Source of the DNA: Glaciimonas soli
GTDB lineage: Bacteria > Pseudomonadota > Gammaproteobacteria > Burkholderiales > Burkholderiaceae_D
Assembly: GCF_009497155.1 (NCBI RefSeq)
Contig: NZ_WINI01000001.1
Span: 1,054,001 to 1,118,000, forward strand
DNA length: 64,000 nucleotides
Direction of reading: 5' to 3'
Every line of letters begins with the position of its first letter. Position 1 is the first letter of the stretch. Below the pieces are notes generated by a model, which ran no database searches, was not told the DNA's origin, and was given only the letters and a program-made list of their open reading frames with translations. Shown here in pieces: positions 31,809 to 41,903 of the stretch. The position numbers and the translations under genes were made by a program.

Positions 31809-34800
31809 CTAAGCCGCCACTGACTCCGCAAATCCTCTCGCCGATTCCATATCCACCGCCACGATGCGCGATACGCCCTGCTCTTGCATCGTCACGCCAA
31901 TCAATTGATTTGCCATCTCCATCGCAATTTTGTTATGCGAAATAAACAGGAACTGCGTATGCGCTGACATCTGTTTAACCATCTTGCAGAAGCGCTCGGT
32001 ATTCGCATCATCTAATGGCGCGTCAACCTCATCAAGCAAGCAGAATGGTGCCGGGTTCAACTGGAACATCGAGAACACCAAAGCTGTCGCAGTCAATGCT
32101 TTTTCACCACCGGACAACAAATGAATCGTCGCATTCTTTTTACCTGGTGGCTGTGCCATCACTTGAACACCAGAGTCCAGAATTTCATCGCCAGTCATAA
32201 TCAATTTAGCCTGACCACCGCCAAATAAAATCGGGAACAATTCGGCGAAATGATGATTCACTTTATCGAAGGTATCTTGCAATAATTCGCGCGTTTCCTT
32301 GTCGATTTTATGGATCGCATCTTGCAGCGTATTGATCGCTTCTGTCAGGTCAGCATTTTGCGCATCGAGGAAATTCTTGCGCTCGGATGCCTGGGCCAAC
32401 TCATCCAGCGCCGCCAGGTTAACCGCACCTAAAGCAGCAATTGCATTGGTTAAGCGCGTCACTTCGCCTTGCAGATACGAAGGACGTAAGTCCGCGTGCA
32501 ATTTTTCACTCAATGCCACTTCATCAGCACCGAATTCAACCAATTGCTGAGCGTATTGTTCTTGATTTAAACGCGCCGCCTGCTCTTTCAATTGCAGTTC
32601 CATGATACGGTCGCGCTGCGGTTGCAGACTTTGTTCGGCGCGCATGCGCGCTTCATCATGCTGTCGCAGATTTTGTGAGACCTGATCCAGTTCATGTCGC
32701 GCATCGGCCAACGCACGTTCTTGTGCGGTACGCTTATCCAACAAGTCCTGCAGACCCGCTTGCGCTGCCTGATCGTCCAGACTTTCCAGCTCCAAATGTC
32801 CTTGCTGCATATTGGCGAAAAGTTGCGCCGCCTGCTCTAAGGCGGTGGCGATACTGCGTTTTAATTCTTCTATCTTGTTCCGATGCGTTTTTTCGGCGTA
32901 TTCAGTTTCTTGCGCACTGCGCTCTAATTCGCGCAGACGATTACGCGCATCGTTCAGTTGCTGCTCTTTCAGCAAATAGGTGGTCTGACCGTCTTCATGC
33001 TTTTCCTGCATTTCAGAGAGTTCGGCATCAAGCTGTTCAAACTTGACCTCAGATTCCATTTTGACTTGCTGCTGCTCAGTTTCTTGCGCTGCAATTTCAG
33101 CCAGATCCGAAGCGATTTGCGTGCTGCGTTGATTGAAGCGTTCCTGCAATTCAGATAATTTCATTACCTCGATTTGCAAACCATGTACCGCTTGCGTCAA
33201 ACCGTTGTGGCGCTGACGCAGTTCCTGCAAGCGTTGTGTCGCCTGCGTCAACGTTGCATCGGCGCGTACCGAACGGGCACGCGCTTCATCTGCCAACATA
33301 TGCTGGGCACGGAGTTGCTTGGTGATGTTATCAATTTCCTGCTGGCGCGCCAGCATGCCGTCTTGTTCTGAATCCGAAGCATAAAAACGCACGCTGGTTT
33401 TGCTGATCACATGACCTTGACGCGTCACGAAACATGCGCCAAGTGGCAATTTACTGCGATCAGCAAATGCAGTTATCGTATCGTCTGCGGCAAAAACATT
33501 GTGCAGCCAATCTTGCATCAGGGCGCGCAAACCCGGATCGTTTAATTGCAGCAGATTCAAAAATGGTTTGAAGCCGAAAGGCGTGTCTGCATTGGCTGTT
33601 GACGCACCACTAGCAATGCTATTTGGCGAAAACAATGCCAGCTTCCCCGGTGGTGCATCGTTGAAAAATCCTTTTGCCCAATCCAGATTCGACATTTCCA
33701 ATGCTGAAGTCCGCTCGCGCAATACCGATTCCAGCGCAGTTTCCCAGCCCTGATCAATGTTTAGCTTCTGCCACAAGCGCGGCAACTCAGCCAATTCGTG
33801 CTTTTGCAACCACGGCTGTACTTTGCCTTGGCTCTGTACATTTTCCTGCAATTGTTTCAGTGCCGTTAAGCGTGCTTCCAGCTGCGCGTTATTCGCCGTT
33901 TCGGTATTCACTTGTTGCTGCGCACTACGTCGCTCTTCTTCCAGACGCGGCTGTTGTTCCTGGACTTCTTCCAACTGCATGCTGACTTCTTCCTGCCCGG
34001 CTTGCTTTTCTTCCAATTGCATCTTCAGATTCGTCAGATGCGTATTGTCTGGCAGATTTAAGCCACTCTTTTCTTGCTGCAAACGCTCGCGCCGTCCGAC
34101 CAAACCATTGAGAATGTTTGAGGCATTGCGTTGATGCGTAGATTCCAGTTCTATCTGCTGTTGAAACTGCATGATCTTGGCACGCGATTCCGTGCTTTTT
34201 AATTGCGACTCACGCCACGCCTGTTCCAGTGCTGGCAGTTGATCATTGTGTTGCTGCGATGTCGCCTGCGACTGTTCAACACGTGCGGCTAACTCTTCCA
34301 GATGCATTTCAGCTTCGGCCAACTCATCCTGATGTTGCGTGCCTTGACGCTGCCATTGGTCGCGTTGCGCGGTTAATGAGTTGAGTTGTGATTGCAGTCG
34401 ATTGCGCGATTCAATGACGAATTTAATTTGCGCTTCCAGACTGCCGATTTCGGAGTTGGTTTGATACAGATGGCCTTGCGCCTGATGCATGCGGTCACCG
34501 GCGTCGTAATGCGTTTGCCGCATGTGCTCGAGTTCTGCTTCGACGTGCCGTAACTTGGCTGTTTGCTCTTCCAGATCAGTTTGCGCTTTTTCGATATCGC
34601 GGAAATGCTTTTCCTGTTCGGCTTTTGCTTCGTTCTTACGCAGTAGCCACAACAGTTTTTGTTTTTCTTCCTGATCGCCCGACAATTCGTGGAATTTTTG
34701 CGCAACAGCGGCTTGCGCCTGGAGTTTTTCCAGATTCGCATTTAATTCGCGCAAAATATCTTCCACCCGCAGCAGATTGTCGCGGGTGTCATTGAGGCGA

Positions 34801-35345
34801 TTTTCCGTTTCGCGACGACGTTCTTTATATTTTGAAACGCCAGCGGCTTCTTCCAGAAAAATCCGCAACTCTTCCGGGCGCGCTTCAATAATCCGCGAAA
34901 TCATGCCTTGTCCGATAATCGCGTAAGCGCGAGGACCAAGACCGGTACCCATGAAAATATCTTGAATATCGCGGCGACGCACCGCTTGATTGTTAATGTA
35001 ATACGTCGAGGTGCCGTCACGCGTCAGTGTTCGCTTGACTGCAATTTCCGCATATTGTCCCCATTGTCCGGCGGCTTTGCCCATGCTGTTATCAAACACC
35101 AGCTCGACCGATGACCGCCCGGCGGGCTTGCGATTGGTAGAACCGTTAAAAATAACGTCCTGCATCGACTCACCGCGCAGCTCTGAGGCCTTGGACTCAC
35201 CTAATACCCAGCGTACGGCATCAATAATATTGGATTTTCCGCAACCATTCGGTCCCACCACGCCGACTAACTGGCCTGGCACCTGAAAATTGGTTGGGTC
35301 GACAAAAGATTTAAATCCCGATAATTTAATAGAAGTTAAACGCAC
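31809..35345 (-). CDS. smc: Chromosome segregation protein SMC
   Basis: Condensin ATPase that organises and separates chromosomes with ScpA/ScpB. From GTG 35345 the product is 1178 residues and begins RLTSIKLSGFKSF after the start residue, the usual beginning for relatives; an in-frame TTG seven codons upstream is less likely. Walker A GPNGCGKSN is at 31-39, two long coiled coils flank a hinge near 520-640, and the C-terminal head has LSGGEKALTATAL and Walker B CLLDEVDAPLDDAN. It heads the smc-zipA-ligA-galU-def run and diverges from dapC. Confidence 0.96.
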   Translation of the reverse strand: MRLTSIKLSGFKSFVDPTNFQVPGQLVGVVGPNGCGKSNIIDAVRWVLGESKASELRGESMQDVIFNGSTNRKPAGRSSVELVFDNSMGKAAGQWGQYAEIAVKRTLTRDGTSTYYINNQAVRRRDIQDIFMGTGLGPRAYAIIGQGMISRIIEARPEELRIFLEEAAGVSKYKERRRETENRLNDTRDNLLRVEDILRELNANLEKLQAQAAVAQKFHELSGDQEEKQKLLWLLRKNEAKAEQEKHFRDIEKAQTDLEEQTAKLRHVEAELEHMRQTHYDAGDRMHQAQGHLYQTNSEIGSLEAQIKFVIESRNRLQSQLNSLTAQRDQWQRQGTQHQDELAEAEMHLEELAARVEQSQATSQQHNDQLPALEQAWRESQLKSTESRAKIMQFQQQIELESTHQRNASNILNGLVGRRERLQQEKSGLNLPDNTHLTNLKMQLEEKQAGQEEVSMQLEEVQEQQPRLEEERRSAQQQVNTETANNAQLEARLTALKQLQENVQSQGKVQPWLQKHELAELPRLWQKLNIDQGWETALESVLRERTSALEMSNLDWAKGFFNDAPPGKLALFSPNSIASGASTANADTPFGFKPFLNLLQLNDPGLRALMQDWLHNVFAADDTITAFADRSKLPLGACFVTRQGHVISKTSVRFYASDSEQDGMLARQQEIDNITKQLRAQHMLADEARARSVRADATLTQATQRLQELRQRHNGLTQAVHGLQIEVMKLSELQERFNQRSTQIASDLAEIAAQETEQQQVKMESEVKFEQLDAELSEMQEKHEDGQTTYLLKEQQLNDARNRLRELERSAQETEYAEKTHRNKIEELKRSIATALEQAAQLFANMQQGHLELESLDDQAAQAGLQDLLDKRTAQERALADARHELDQVSQNLRQHDEARMRAEQSLQPQRDRIMELQLKEQAARLNQEQYAQQLVEFGADEVALSEKLHADLRPSYLQGEVTRLTNAIAALGAVNLAALDELAQASERKNFLDAQNADLTEAINTLQDAIHKIDKETRELLQDTFDKVNHHFAELFPILFGGGQAKLIMTGDEILDSGVQVMAQPPGKKNATIHLLSGGEKALTATALVFSMFQLNPAPFCLLDEVDAPLDDANTERFCKMVKQMSAHTQFLFISHNKIAMEMANQLIGVTMQEQGVSRIVAVDMESARGFAESVAA

Positions 35346-35601
35346 GTTATCGATTTTTCCTGTCAAATTAAGCGAAAATGAGTTCCGCCAACTTCAAAAT
35401 CCAAAGGAACGAGCAAACCAGCCCCGCAATTATTCTGCATCATAACATTCACTATGCAAAATTATGACAATCACGGCACTACAAATCACTCCGCTTGCGC
35501 TTCTGTATATAATGTAATTTAGTTCGTTTAATGCTTTGTTATTTAACATATTAACAAGCAATGTACCCCGATTCCCCTTCCATCCTTTCATCGATTACTA
35601 C

Positions 35602-36804
35602 GTGAATCCATTACTAGACCGTCTGCAACCGTATCCGTTTGAAAAATTACGCGCCTTATTTTCCGACGTCACGCCGAATCCTGCCTACAGCGCTATCAGC
35701 CTGGGCATAGGTGAACCCAAACATCCGACACCAGCATTTATTCAACAAGCATTGACGGATAATCTGGATGGGCTGGCGACGTATCCCAGCACTATCGGCT
35801 CAGAACCTTTGCGTGCCGCAATTGCAAACTGGTTACAACGTCGTTACGCGATACCACCGTTAAACCCGTCAACACAAATTCTGCCGGTAAATGGCTCGCG
35901 CGAAGCCTTGTTTGCATTGGCGCAAACTGTGGTTGATCCATCTGATCGCGATGCGTTGGTGATGTGTCCCAATCCGTTTTATCAAATCTACGAAGGTGCT
36001 GCCTATCTGTCAGGCGCGCAACCGTATTTCGTGAATTCTGACCCTGCGCGTAATTTTGTTCCTGACTACAGCAGCGTACCTGCCGATGTTTGGGCCAGAG
36101 TCAAATTGCTCTATCTGTGCTCACCCGGCAACCCGACCGGCTCAGTGCTGACGCTGGACGACTGGAAAGAATTATTTGCCTTATCGGATCGCTATGGCTT
36201 TGTGATCGCCGCCGATGAGTGCTACTCCGAGATATATTTCAAAGCAGAAGCCCCTTTGGGTAGTCTTGAAGCTGCGCATAAACTGGGGCGCGATGGCTAT
36301 CCGCGTCTGATTACTTTCTCCAGTTTATCTAAACGCTCCAATGTTCCTGGCATGCGTTCGGGCTTTGTTGCTGGCGATGCTGCGATCCTGAAGAAATTTT
36401 TACTCTATCGCACCTATCATGGTGGAGCAATGAGCCCATCCATACAGTCCGCTTCGATCGCAGCCTGGAATGACGAAACGCACGTGATCGAAAACCGTGC
36501 CAAGTACATCGCCAAATTCCAGCAAGTCACACCGTTGCTACAAGAAGTACTGGATGTTAACTTGCCGGATGCGGGATTTTATTTGTGGGCCAAAGTTGAT
36601 AAGCTCACCACCATTTCCGACACCGAATTCGCTAAGCGGCTGTATGCCGAATATAATGTAACGGTTTTACCGGGCAGTTATCTGGCACGCGACGCTCATG
36701 GCTTCAATCCCGGCCAGCAACGCATACGCATGGCGTTGGTAGCGGAAGTCGACGAATGCCTCGAAGCCGCACAACGGATCGTTAAATTTGCCCGCGGACT
36801 CTGA
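35602..36804 (+). CDS. dapC: Succinyldiaminopimelate transaminase
   Basis: PLP aminotransferase of the succinylase branch of lysine/DAP synthesis, making N-succinyl-LL-DAP. The 400-residue protein begins NPLLDRLQPYPFEKLRALF after a GTG at 35602, the conserved start, though no good ribosome binding site is visible. SLGIGEPKHPTP, LCSPGNPTGSVL and the PLP-lysine region SSLSKRSNVPGMRSGF are seen. dapD follows after 72 bases. The 256-base gap from smc holds a TATAAT at 35508-35513 without a clear -35 partner. Confidence 0.93.
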   Translation: MNPLLDRLQPYPFEKLRALFSDVTPNPAYSAISLGIGEPKHPTPAFIQQALTDNLDGLATYPSTIGSEPLRAAIANWLQRRYAIPPLNPSTQILPVNGSREALFALAQTVVDPSDRDALVMCPNPFYQIYEGAAYLSGAQPYFVNSDPARNFVPDYSSVPADVWARVKLLYLCSPGNPTGSVLTLDDWKELFALSDRYGFVIAADECYSEIYFKAEAPLGSLEAAHKLGRDGYPRLITFSSLSKRSNVPGMRSGFVAGDAAILKKFLLYRTYHGGAMSPSIQSASIAAWNDETHVIENRAKYIAKFQQVTPLLQEVLDVNLPDAGFYLWAKVDKLTTISDTEFAKRLYAEYNVTVLPGSYLARDAHGFNPGQQRIRMALVAEVDECLEAAQRIVKFARGL

Positions 36805-36876
36805 TCAATACCGAACAGCATAGTTAGCAACGTATTCATTTTATTTATTCACATCACTTACTTAAAGAAGCACATC

Positions 36877-37704
36877 ATGACGCAATCATTAGAGCAATTT
36901 ATTAACGACGCATGGGAACAACGCACTGAGTTCTCTCCAAAAACTGCCCCCGCAGATGTCCGCGAAGCAGTTGCCAAAGTTATCGCCGAACTCAATCAAG
37001 GCACGTTGCGCGTAGCGCAAAAAATAGATGGCGACTGGGCGGTGAATCAGTGGATCAAAAAAGCAGTTTTGTTGTCATTCCGCCTGGAAGACAACTTCGT
37101 CATGCCGGCTGGCGACAACATGCAGTTTTATGACAAAGTGCCAACTAAATTTGCTAATTACACCGCCGAAGATTTCGCTAAAGGCGGCTTCCGTGTAGTG
37201 CCGCCGGCAGTAGCGCGTCACGGCAGCTTCATTGGCAAAAATGTTGTGTTGATGCCTTCTTTCGTCAACATCGGCGCTTATGTCGATGAAGGCACGATGG
37301 TCGATGCCTGGGCTACTGTCGGTTCTTGCGCCCAAATCGGTAAAAACGTGCATCTGTCTGGTGGCGTAGGTATTGGTGGTGTGTTAGAGCCTATGCAAGC
37401 AAACCCAACCATCATTGAAGATAACTGCTTCATCGGCGCACGCTCAGAAATCGTTGAAGGCGTGGTCGTAGAAGAAAACTCGGTCATTTCGATGGGTGTG
37501 TATATCGGCCAATCGACCAAGATTTATGATCGCGCTACCGGCGAAGTGACTTATGGCCGCATCCCGGCCGGCTCGGTCGTTGTTTCTGGCAACCTGCCAT
37601 CGGCTGATGGCAAATATAGTTTGTATTGCGCAGTGATCGTTAAACGTGTGGATGCAAAAACACGTGCAAAAACTGGCATCAACGAATTGCTGCGCGAAGC
37701 GTAA
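36877..37704 (+). CDS. dapD: 2,3,4,5-tetrahydropyridine-2,6-dicarboxylate N-succinyltransferase
   Basis: Puts a succinyl group on tetrahydrodipicolinate, the committing step of the succinylase DAP pathway. The 275-residue protein has an N-terminal helical domain followed by left-handed beta-helix repeats ([34 protein letters not shown]) typical of DapD. AAAGAAG lies just before ATG 36877. It sits between dapC, which uses its product, and the pilU-like gene. Confidence 0.96.
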   Translation: MTQSLEQFINDAWEQRTEFSPKTAPADVREAVAKVIAELNQGTLRVAQKIDGDWAVNQWIKKAVLLSFRLEDNFVMPAGDNMQFYDKVPTKFANYTAEDFAKGGFRVVPPAVARHGSFIGKNVVLMPSFVNIGAYVDEGTMVDAWATVGSCAQIGKNVHLSGGVGIGGVLEPMQANPTIIEDNCFIGARSEIVEGVVVEENSVISMGVYIGQSTKIYDRATGEVTYGRIPAGSVVVSGNLPSADGKYSLYCAVIVKRVDAKTRAKTGINELLREA

Positions 37705-37838
37705 TTTTGCGCAGGTTGGGCTGAAAAGCGCAACAATGCTGCTCTAAGTAAGCCCGAAATGGCGGTGTCGATTTCTTCAAATCCACATCGCCATTCATTT
37801 ATAATCGTGCACCAACTTATCATAAGAAGAACATCATC

Positions 37839-38984
37839 ATGGCCATGGATCGCTTGTTTCGCTTGATGCAGGAAAAAAATGCAGCGGATATGTTTTTAAC
37901 GGCTGACTCACCTATCCATATCAAGATTAAGGGGCAATTAATCGCCGTTAATCAGCAATTGATGGATACACCGACCATCATGATGCTGCTCAAAGAAGTG
38001 GTGCCGAGCACGCAATTGGCAGACCTCGATCGCGACGGCGAATTGAACATGGGATTACCGGTACCCGGCGTGGGCAATTTCCGTTTATCCGCATTCAAAC
38101 AACGCGGTAATATTTCAGCCGTTATTCGCTATATTCCAGCCAATATTCCACCATTTGAGTCGCTCGGTTTGCCGCCTGTATTAACTGAACTGATCGCGCG
38201 CAAACGCGGTCTGCTGCTGGTAGTGGGGGCCACTGGTTCGGGTAAATCGACCACCATCGCCTCCATGCTCAATGAACGCAACAAAACGCAAACAGGCCAT
38301 ATTCTGACGCTGGAAGATCCGATTGAATTTTTGTTCAAGAATGAGCGTTCTATCATCAATCAACGCGAAATCGGCACCGATACCAATAGTTTGAATGCGG
38401 CACTAAGAAACGCTTTGCGGCAAGCACCAGATTGCATTTTGATCGGTGAAATCCGCGATAAAGAAACCATGACGGCGGCACTAGCCTATGCGCAGTCTGG
38501 TCACTTGGTGGTCTCTACGTTACACGCCAACAATACCTATCGCGCGCTAAACCGCGTGATCAGCTTTTACCCTCTTGAAAATCGCCCCGCGTTGTTAGAA
38601 GACCTTGCATCGACCCTGACTGCTATCGTCTCGCAGCGTTTAGTCACAGACGTTGATGGCGAACGCGTTCCGGCGGTAGAGATTATGCAAAATACGCGCT
38701 ACATTGCAGAGTTAATCGAAGAAGGCAAAATCAGCCAGATTAAAGAAGCCATGGAAAAAAGTCTGGCACCAGGCTCCATGACGTTTGAGCAGGCGTTAAT
38801 GCAATTAATCGAAGCTGGCATCATTAGCCAGCAAGAAGCACTATCGCACGCCGATTCACCGAGCAATTTGTATTGGTTAATCAACAATCAGAAGTCCCCA
38901 AACAAAAAAGCTGAGCCGGCGCCCGTCGTCGAACCGGAAAAAACCGAAGGCGCAACATTTACTGAGTTTTCGCTGAATTTTTAA
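37839..38984 (+). CDS. pilU: Type IV pilus retraction ATPase, PilU/PilT family
   Basis: Hexameric cytoplasmic motor ATPase that helps retract type IV pili. The 381-residue protein has an N-terminal PAS-like domain, then Walker A GATGSGKST at 130-138, Asp box and Walker B DCILIGEIRDKETM, and the His box SGHLVVSTLHANN. The length and C-terminal extension (FTEFSLNF) fit PilU better than PilT. It lies between dapD and dapE with no pilus gene nearby, so the location probably reflects an old insertion into the dap block. The partner pilT must be elsewhere. Confidence 0.88.
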   Translation: MAMDRLFRLMQEKNAADMFLTADSPIHIKIKGQLIAVNQQLMDTPTIMMLLKEVVPSTQLADLDRDGELNMGLPVPGVGNFRLSAFKQRGNISAVIRYIPANIPPFESLGLPPVLTELIARKRGLLLVVGATGSGKSTTIASMLNERNKTQTGHILTLEDPIEFLFKNERSIINQREIGTDTNSLNAALRNALRQAPDCILIGEIRDKETMTAALAYAQSGHLVVSTLHANNTYRALNRVISFYPLENRPALLEDLASTLTAIVSQRLVTDVDGERVPAVEIMQNTRYIAELIEEGKISQIKEAMEKSLAPGSMTFEQALMQLIEAGIISQQEALSHADSPSNLYWLINNQKSPNKKAEPAPVVEPEKTEGATFTEFSLNF

Positions 38985-39118
38985 ATTCAAAAGCGCTCCG
39001 CTTGCAGGAGCAGGAGCACTTCGCTGATATCGTTGGCGTATTCCATCACAACTTCTCTTCTACTAGTAGGAGGGAGAGTAAAACGCATGGCACTATTTCA
39101 TACTAAATAAACATCATC

Positions 39119-39472
39119 ATGGCAATTACTCTATACGGCATTCCTAATTGCGATACTGTCAAAAAAGCACGAACGTGGCTGGAAGAGCAGGAAATCGCTT
39201 ATACCTTTCATAATTTCAAAAAAGACGGCGTCAGCCAGGAGCTGATCACCACCTGGCTGGCTGATATAGCCTGGGATACGTTGGTCAATCGCAAAGGCAC
39301 GACCTGGCGTAATCTGCCTGAACAACGACGTGCAAAAATTACCGACGCAGTCAGCGCCACACCGTTAATGATAGAAAATCCATCCATCATCAAACGACCA
39401 GTTTTATTCACCGGAAAAAATACTTACGTTGGCTTTTCTGATGAACTGTATCAGCGCATTTTTAATCAATAA
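39119..39472 (+). CDS. ArsC/Spx-family thioredoxin-fold protein (YffB-like)
   Basis: A 117-residue protein of the arsenate reductase/Spx family with [21 protein letters not shown] at the start and the single conserved Cys at position 11, plus IIKRPVLF. It matches YffB of E. coli, whose gene also stands directly before dapE; arsenate reduction has not been shown for that subgroup and a glutathione-dependent thiol role is more likely. dapE begins 16 bases after its stop. Confidence 0.88.
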   Translation: MAITLYGIPNCDTVKKARTWLEEQEIAYTFHNFKKDGVSQELITTWLADIAWDTLVNRKGTTWRNLPEQRRAKITDAVSATPLMIENPSIIKRPVLFTGKNTYVGFSDELYQRIFNQ

Positions 39473-39488
39473 AGAAACAAACCAAGCA

Positions 39489-40631
39489 ATGACCATGACC
39501 AGCAAAACACTCGCCCTCGCCGAAGCTTTAATTTCTCAATCATCCGTCACGCCTGAAGATAAAGGCTGCCAAGCGCGTTTGATTGCGTTATTGGAGCCAT
39601 TAGGCTTTGTCTGCGAAACCATCCAATCCGGTGACGTCACGAATTTATGGGCGCGCAAAGGCAGCACTCAACCATTATTGGTGTTTGCTGGCCACACCGA
39701 TGTCGTGCCAACCGGCCCGCGCGACCAATGGCAGTCTGATCCGTTTTTGCCTAGCCATCGTGATGGCAAGCTCTATGGTCGTGGCGCTGCAGATATGAAG
39801 ACCTCAATTGCGGCAATGATTGTTGCGGTGGAAGAATTTACACAAGCACGTCCCGATCATTCCGGCTCCATCGCTTTTTTAATTACCAGCGATGAAGAAG
39901 GCCCTGCTACCGACGGTACCGTGGTGGTTTGCGAGCGCTTGAAAGCACGTGGCGAAAAACTGGATTACTGCATTGTCGGCGAACCTACTTCCAGCGCTGA
40001 GTTAGGCGACATGATTAAAAATGGTCGACGCGGTACCATGTCCGGCAAGTTGGTCGTCAAAGGTATTCAAGGTCACATCGCCTATCCGCATCTGGCAAAA
40101 AATCCCATCCATCTGGCAGCACCCGCTTTAGCGGAATTGGCGTCCGAAAAATGGGATGAAGCAAATGAATATTATTTACCGACATCCTGGCAAATGTCGA
40201 ATATCCACGGCGGTACTGGCGCGTCCAATGTCATTCCAGGTGAAGTCGTGATCGATTTCAATTTCCGTTTTTCTACCGCCAGCACGGTCGAAGGATTGCA
40301 ACAACGTGTACATGCCATTCTGGATAAGCATGGCTTGGAATACACGTTGAAATGGACGGTCGGCGGCTTACCATTTTTGACGCCGCGCGGCGATCTGAGC
40401 GCAGCATTGTCTGATGCGATCAAAGCTGAAACCGGTATCGAAACAGAATTATCGACCACAGGCGGCACTTCTGACGGTCGTTTCATCGCCCAGATTTGCC
40501 CGCAAGTGATTGAGTTTGGCCCACCCAATGGCAGCATCCATAAAATTGACGAGCATATTGAAGTCCGTTTTATTGACCCGCTCAAAAATATTTATCGTCG
40601 AACTTTAGAAAATCTGCTGCCTAAGATATGA
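39489..40631 (+). CDS. dapE: Succinyl-diaminopimelate desuccinylase
   Basis: Di-zinc hydrolase releasing LL-DAP from its succinyl form, the next step after DapC. The 380-residue M20-family protein has [12 protein letters not shown] with the first His ligand, [15 protein letters not shown] with the bridging Asp, [11 protein letters not shown] with the catalytic Glu pair, and a C-terminal His in [14 protein letters not shown] 39489 is chosen, with a second ATG two codons later as an alternative; the upstream frame overlaps the ArsC-like gene. It overlaps prmB by four bases. Confidence 0.95.
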   Translation: MTMTSKTLALAEALISQSSVTPEDKGCQARLIALLEPLGFVCETIQSGDVTNLWARKGSTQPLLVFAGHTDVVPTGPRDQWQSDPFLPSHRDGKLYGRGAADMKTSIAAMIVAVEEFTQARPDHSGSIAFLITSDEEGPATDGTVVVCERLKARGEKLDYCIVGEPTSSAELGDMIKNGRRGTMSGKLVVKGIQGHIAYPHLAKNPIHLAAPALAELASEKWDEANEYYLPTSWQMSNIHGGTGASNVIPGEVVIDFNFRFSTASTVEGLQQRVHAILDKHGLEYTLKWTVGGLPFLTPRGDLSAALSDAIKAETGIETELSTTGGTSDGRFIAQICPQVIEFGPPNGSIHKIDEHIEVRFIDPLKNIYRRTLENLLPKI

Positions 40632-41536
40632 ACACCAAAGATATGAACATAACGTCCCACTCATTCACTACCATCCGTGATTTGCTGCGTTATGCGGTCA
40701 CCCGCTTTAACACTGCAGAACTCTTCTTCGGCCACGGCAGCAGCAATGCGCTTGATGAAGCGGCTTATTTGATACTGCATACGTTGAAACTGCCATTGGA
40801 TAAAATCGAGCCGTTTTTTGACGCGCGACTATTACCAGAAGAAGTCGAGGCTGTCTTAACCGTCATCGATAAGCGCAGCACAGATCGCGTTCCTGCGGCG
40901 TACATCACCAATGAAGCATGGTTGGGGTCTTATCGCTTTTACGTCGACGAACGCGTGATCGTGCCGCGCTCGTTTATTGCCGAATTAATTCCTGATTACT
41001 TCTCGCCATGGGTACAAAATCCTGACGAAATCAGCAATATCCTGGAACTGTGTACTGGCTCTGGTTGTTTGCCAATTATGTTGGCAGATGCTTTTGGTAA
41101 TGCGCATGTGGATACTGCTGATATTTCTGTCGATGCATTGGCAGTCGCGCGACGCAATGTGGAGGACTATGATTTACAAGACCGCATCACACTAATTGAA
41201 TCGGATTTGTACACCAACGTTCCGGACAAAAAATACGATCTGATCATCACCAACCCGCCGTATGTCAATAGCAGTTCGATGGACAAACTTCCGCAAGAAT
41301 ATTTGCGTGAACCACAGATCGCATTGGCCGGCGGTGCGGATGGCATGGATCTGGTGCGAAAAATCGTTGCTGGCGCCAAAAAGCGCTTAACGCCACGCGG
41401 CATTTTGATGGTGGAAATCGGCAATGAACGCGCTTATGCAGAAGCTGCTTTCCCGGATCTGGAGCTGACTTGGGTTACTACCAGCGCAGGCGACGATATG
41501 GTGTTTTTGCTGACGGCTGATCAATTGCCTGATTAA
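40628..41536 (+). CDS. prmB: 50S ribosomal protein L3 N5-glutamine methyltransferase
   Basis: SAM-dependent enzyme that methylates a Gln side chain of L3. The 302-residue protein has the SAM-binding [15 protein letters not shown] and the glutamine-binding NPPY in [11 protein letters not shown], with the [12 protein letters not shown] motif of the HemK/PrmB family. PrmB rather than PrmC is favoured by the N-terminal sequence ([21 protein letters not shown]) and by association with dapE. ATG 40628 overlaps the dapE stop (ATGA), so the two are coupled. Confidence 0.93.
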   Translation: MNTKDMNITSHSFTTIRDLLRYAVTRFNTAELFFGHGSSNALDEAAYLILHTLKLPLDKIEPFFDARLLPEEVEAVLTVIDKRSTDRVPAAYITNEAWLGSYRFYVDERVIVPRSFIAELIPDYFSPWVQNPDEISNILELCTGSGCLPIMLADAFGNAHVDTADISVDALAVARRNVEDYDLQDRITLIESDLYTNVPDKKYDLIITNPPYVNSSSMDKLPQEYLREPQIALAGGADGMDLVRKIVAGAKKRLTPRGILMVEIGNERAYAEAAFPDLELTWVTTSAGDDMVFLLTADQLPD

Positions 41537-41903
41537 TTATCGAATTAATCAGGCACATGAATTAAGTTAGCGATTAAGCAATATGAAATGATCGATTCGA
41601 AAAATACCGCCGTCATCCTCGCGAACGCGGGGATCCACGTTTCGTAAGATGGATTCCGGCGTTCGCGGGAATGACGAGGTCATTTTCAAAATTACGCACT
41701 GAACTTACCTAATTAGACACAACGCAGGCACAAAATATCGTGCTTACGCTACTCCAGTGTTGCAAAAACCCTCAGTTTGCTCACAAAAGCGCATCTCTGT
41801 CTGAGTACCAAGTATACTCACGCCTCTTATAAGGTAACAGCCAAGATTTTTTGAACCAGGGCTTATGTTACCTACCATTTTCTGCTTATATTAACGAATA
41901 TTC
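41537..41903. other. prmB to ABC-F intergenic region
   Basis: A 367-base gap. It contains the family 2 repeat (core 41611-41676, similarity extending over about 41569-41713), then about 190 bases with no recognisable gene. A promoter for the ABC-F gene is expected in the last part, but no strong pair of boxes is seen. Confidence 0.5.
41611..41676. repeat. REP-like palindromic element, family 2, copy 2
   Basis: Outer inverted arms CGTCATCCTCGCGAACG and CGTTCGCGGGAATGACG enclose inner arms GGATCCAC... and ...TGGATTCC, making a cruciform of 66 bases. In reverse complement it aligns with 45713-45776, and similarity continues about 35-40 bases on each side (for example AAGTAAG[CT]TCA at one end). 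It lies 74 bases after the prmB stop. Confidence 0.75.

Noticed and set aside
35485-35513. sigma-70 promoter for dapC at the TATAAT at 35508
   Set aside because: No acceptable -35 hexamer at 16-18 bases and no extended -10 motif, so it was not listed as a promoter.
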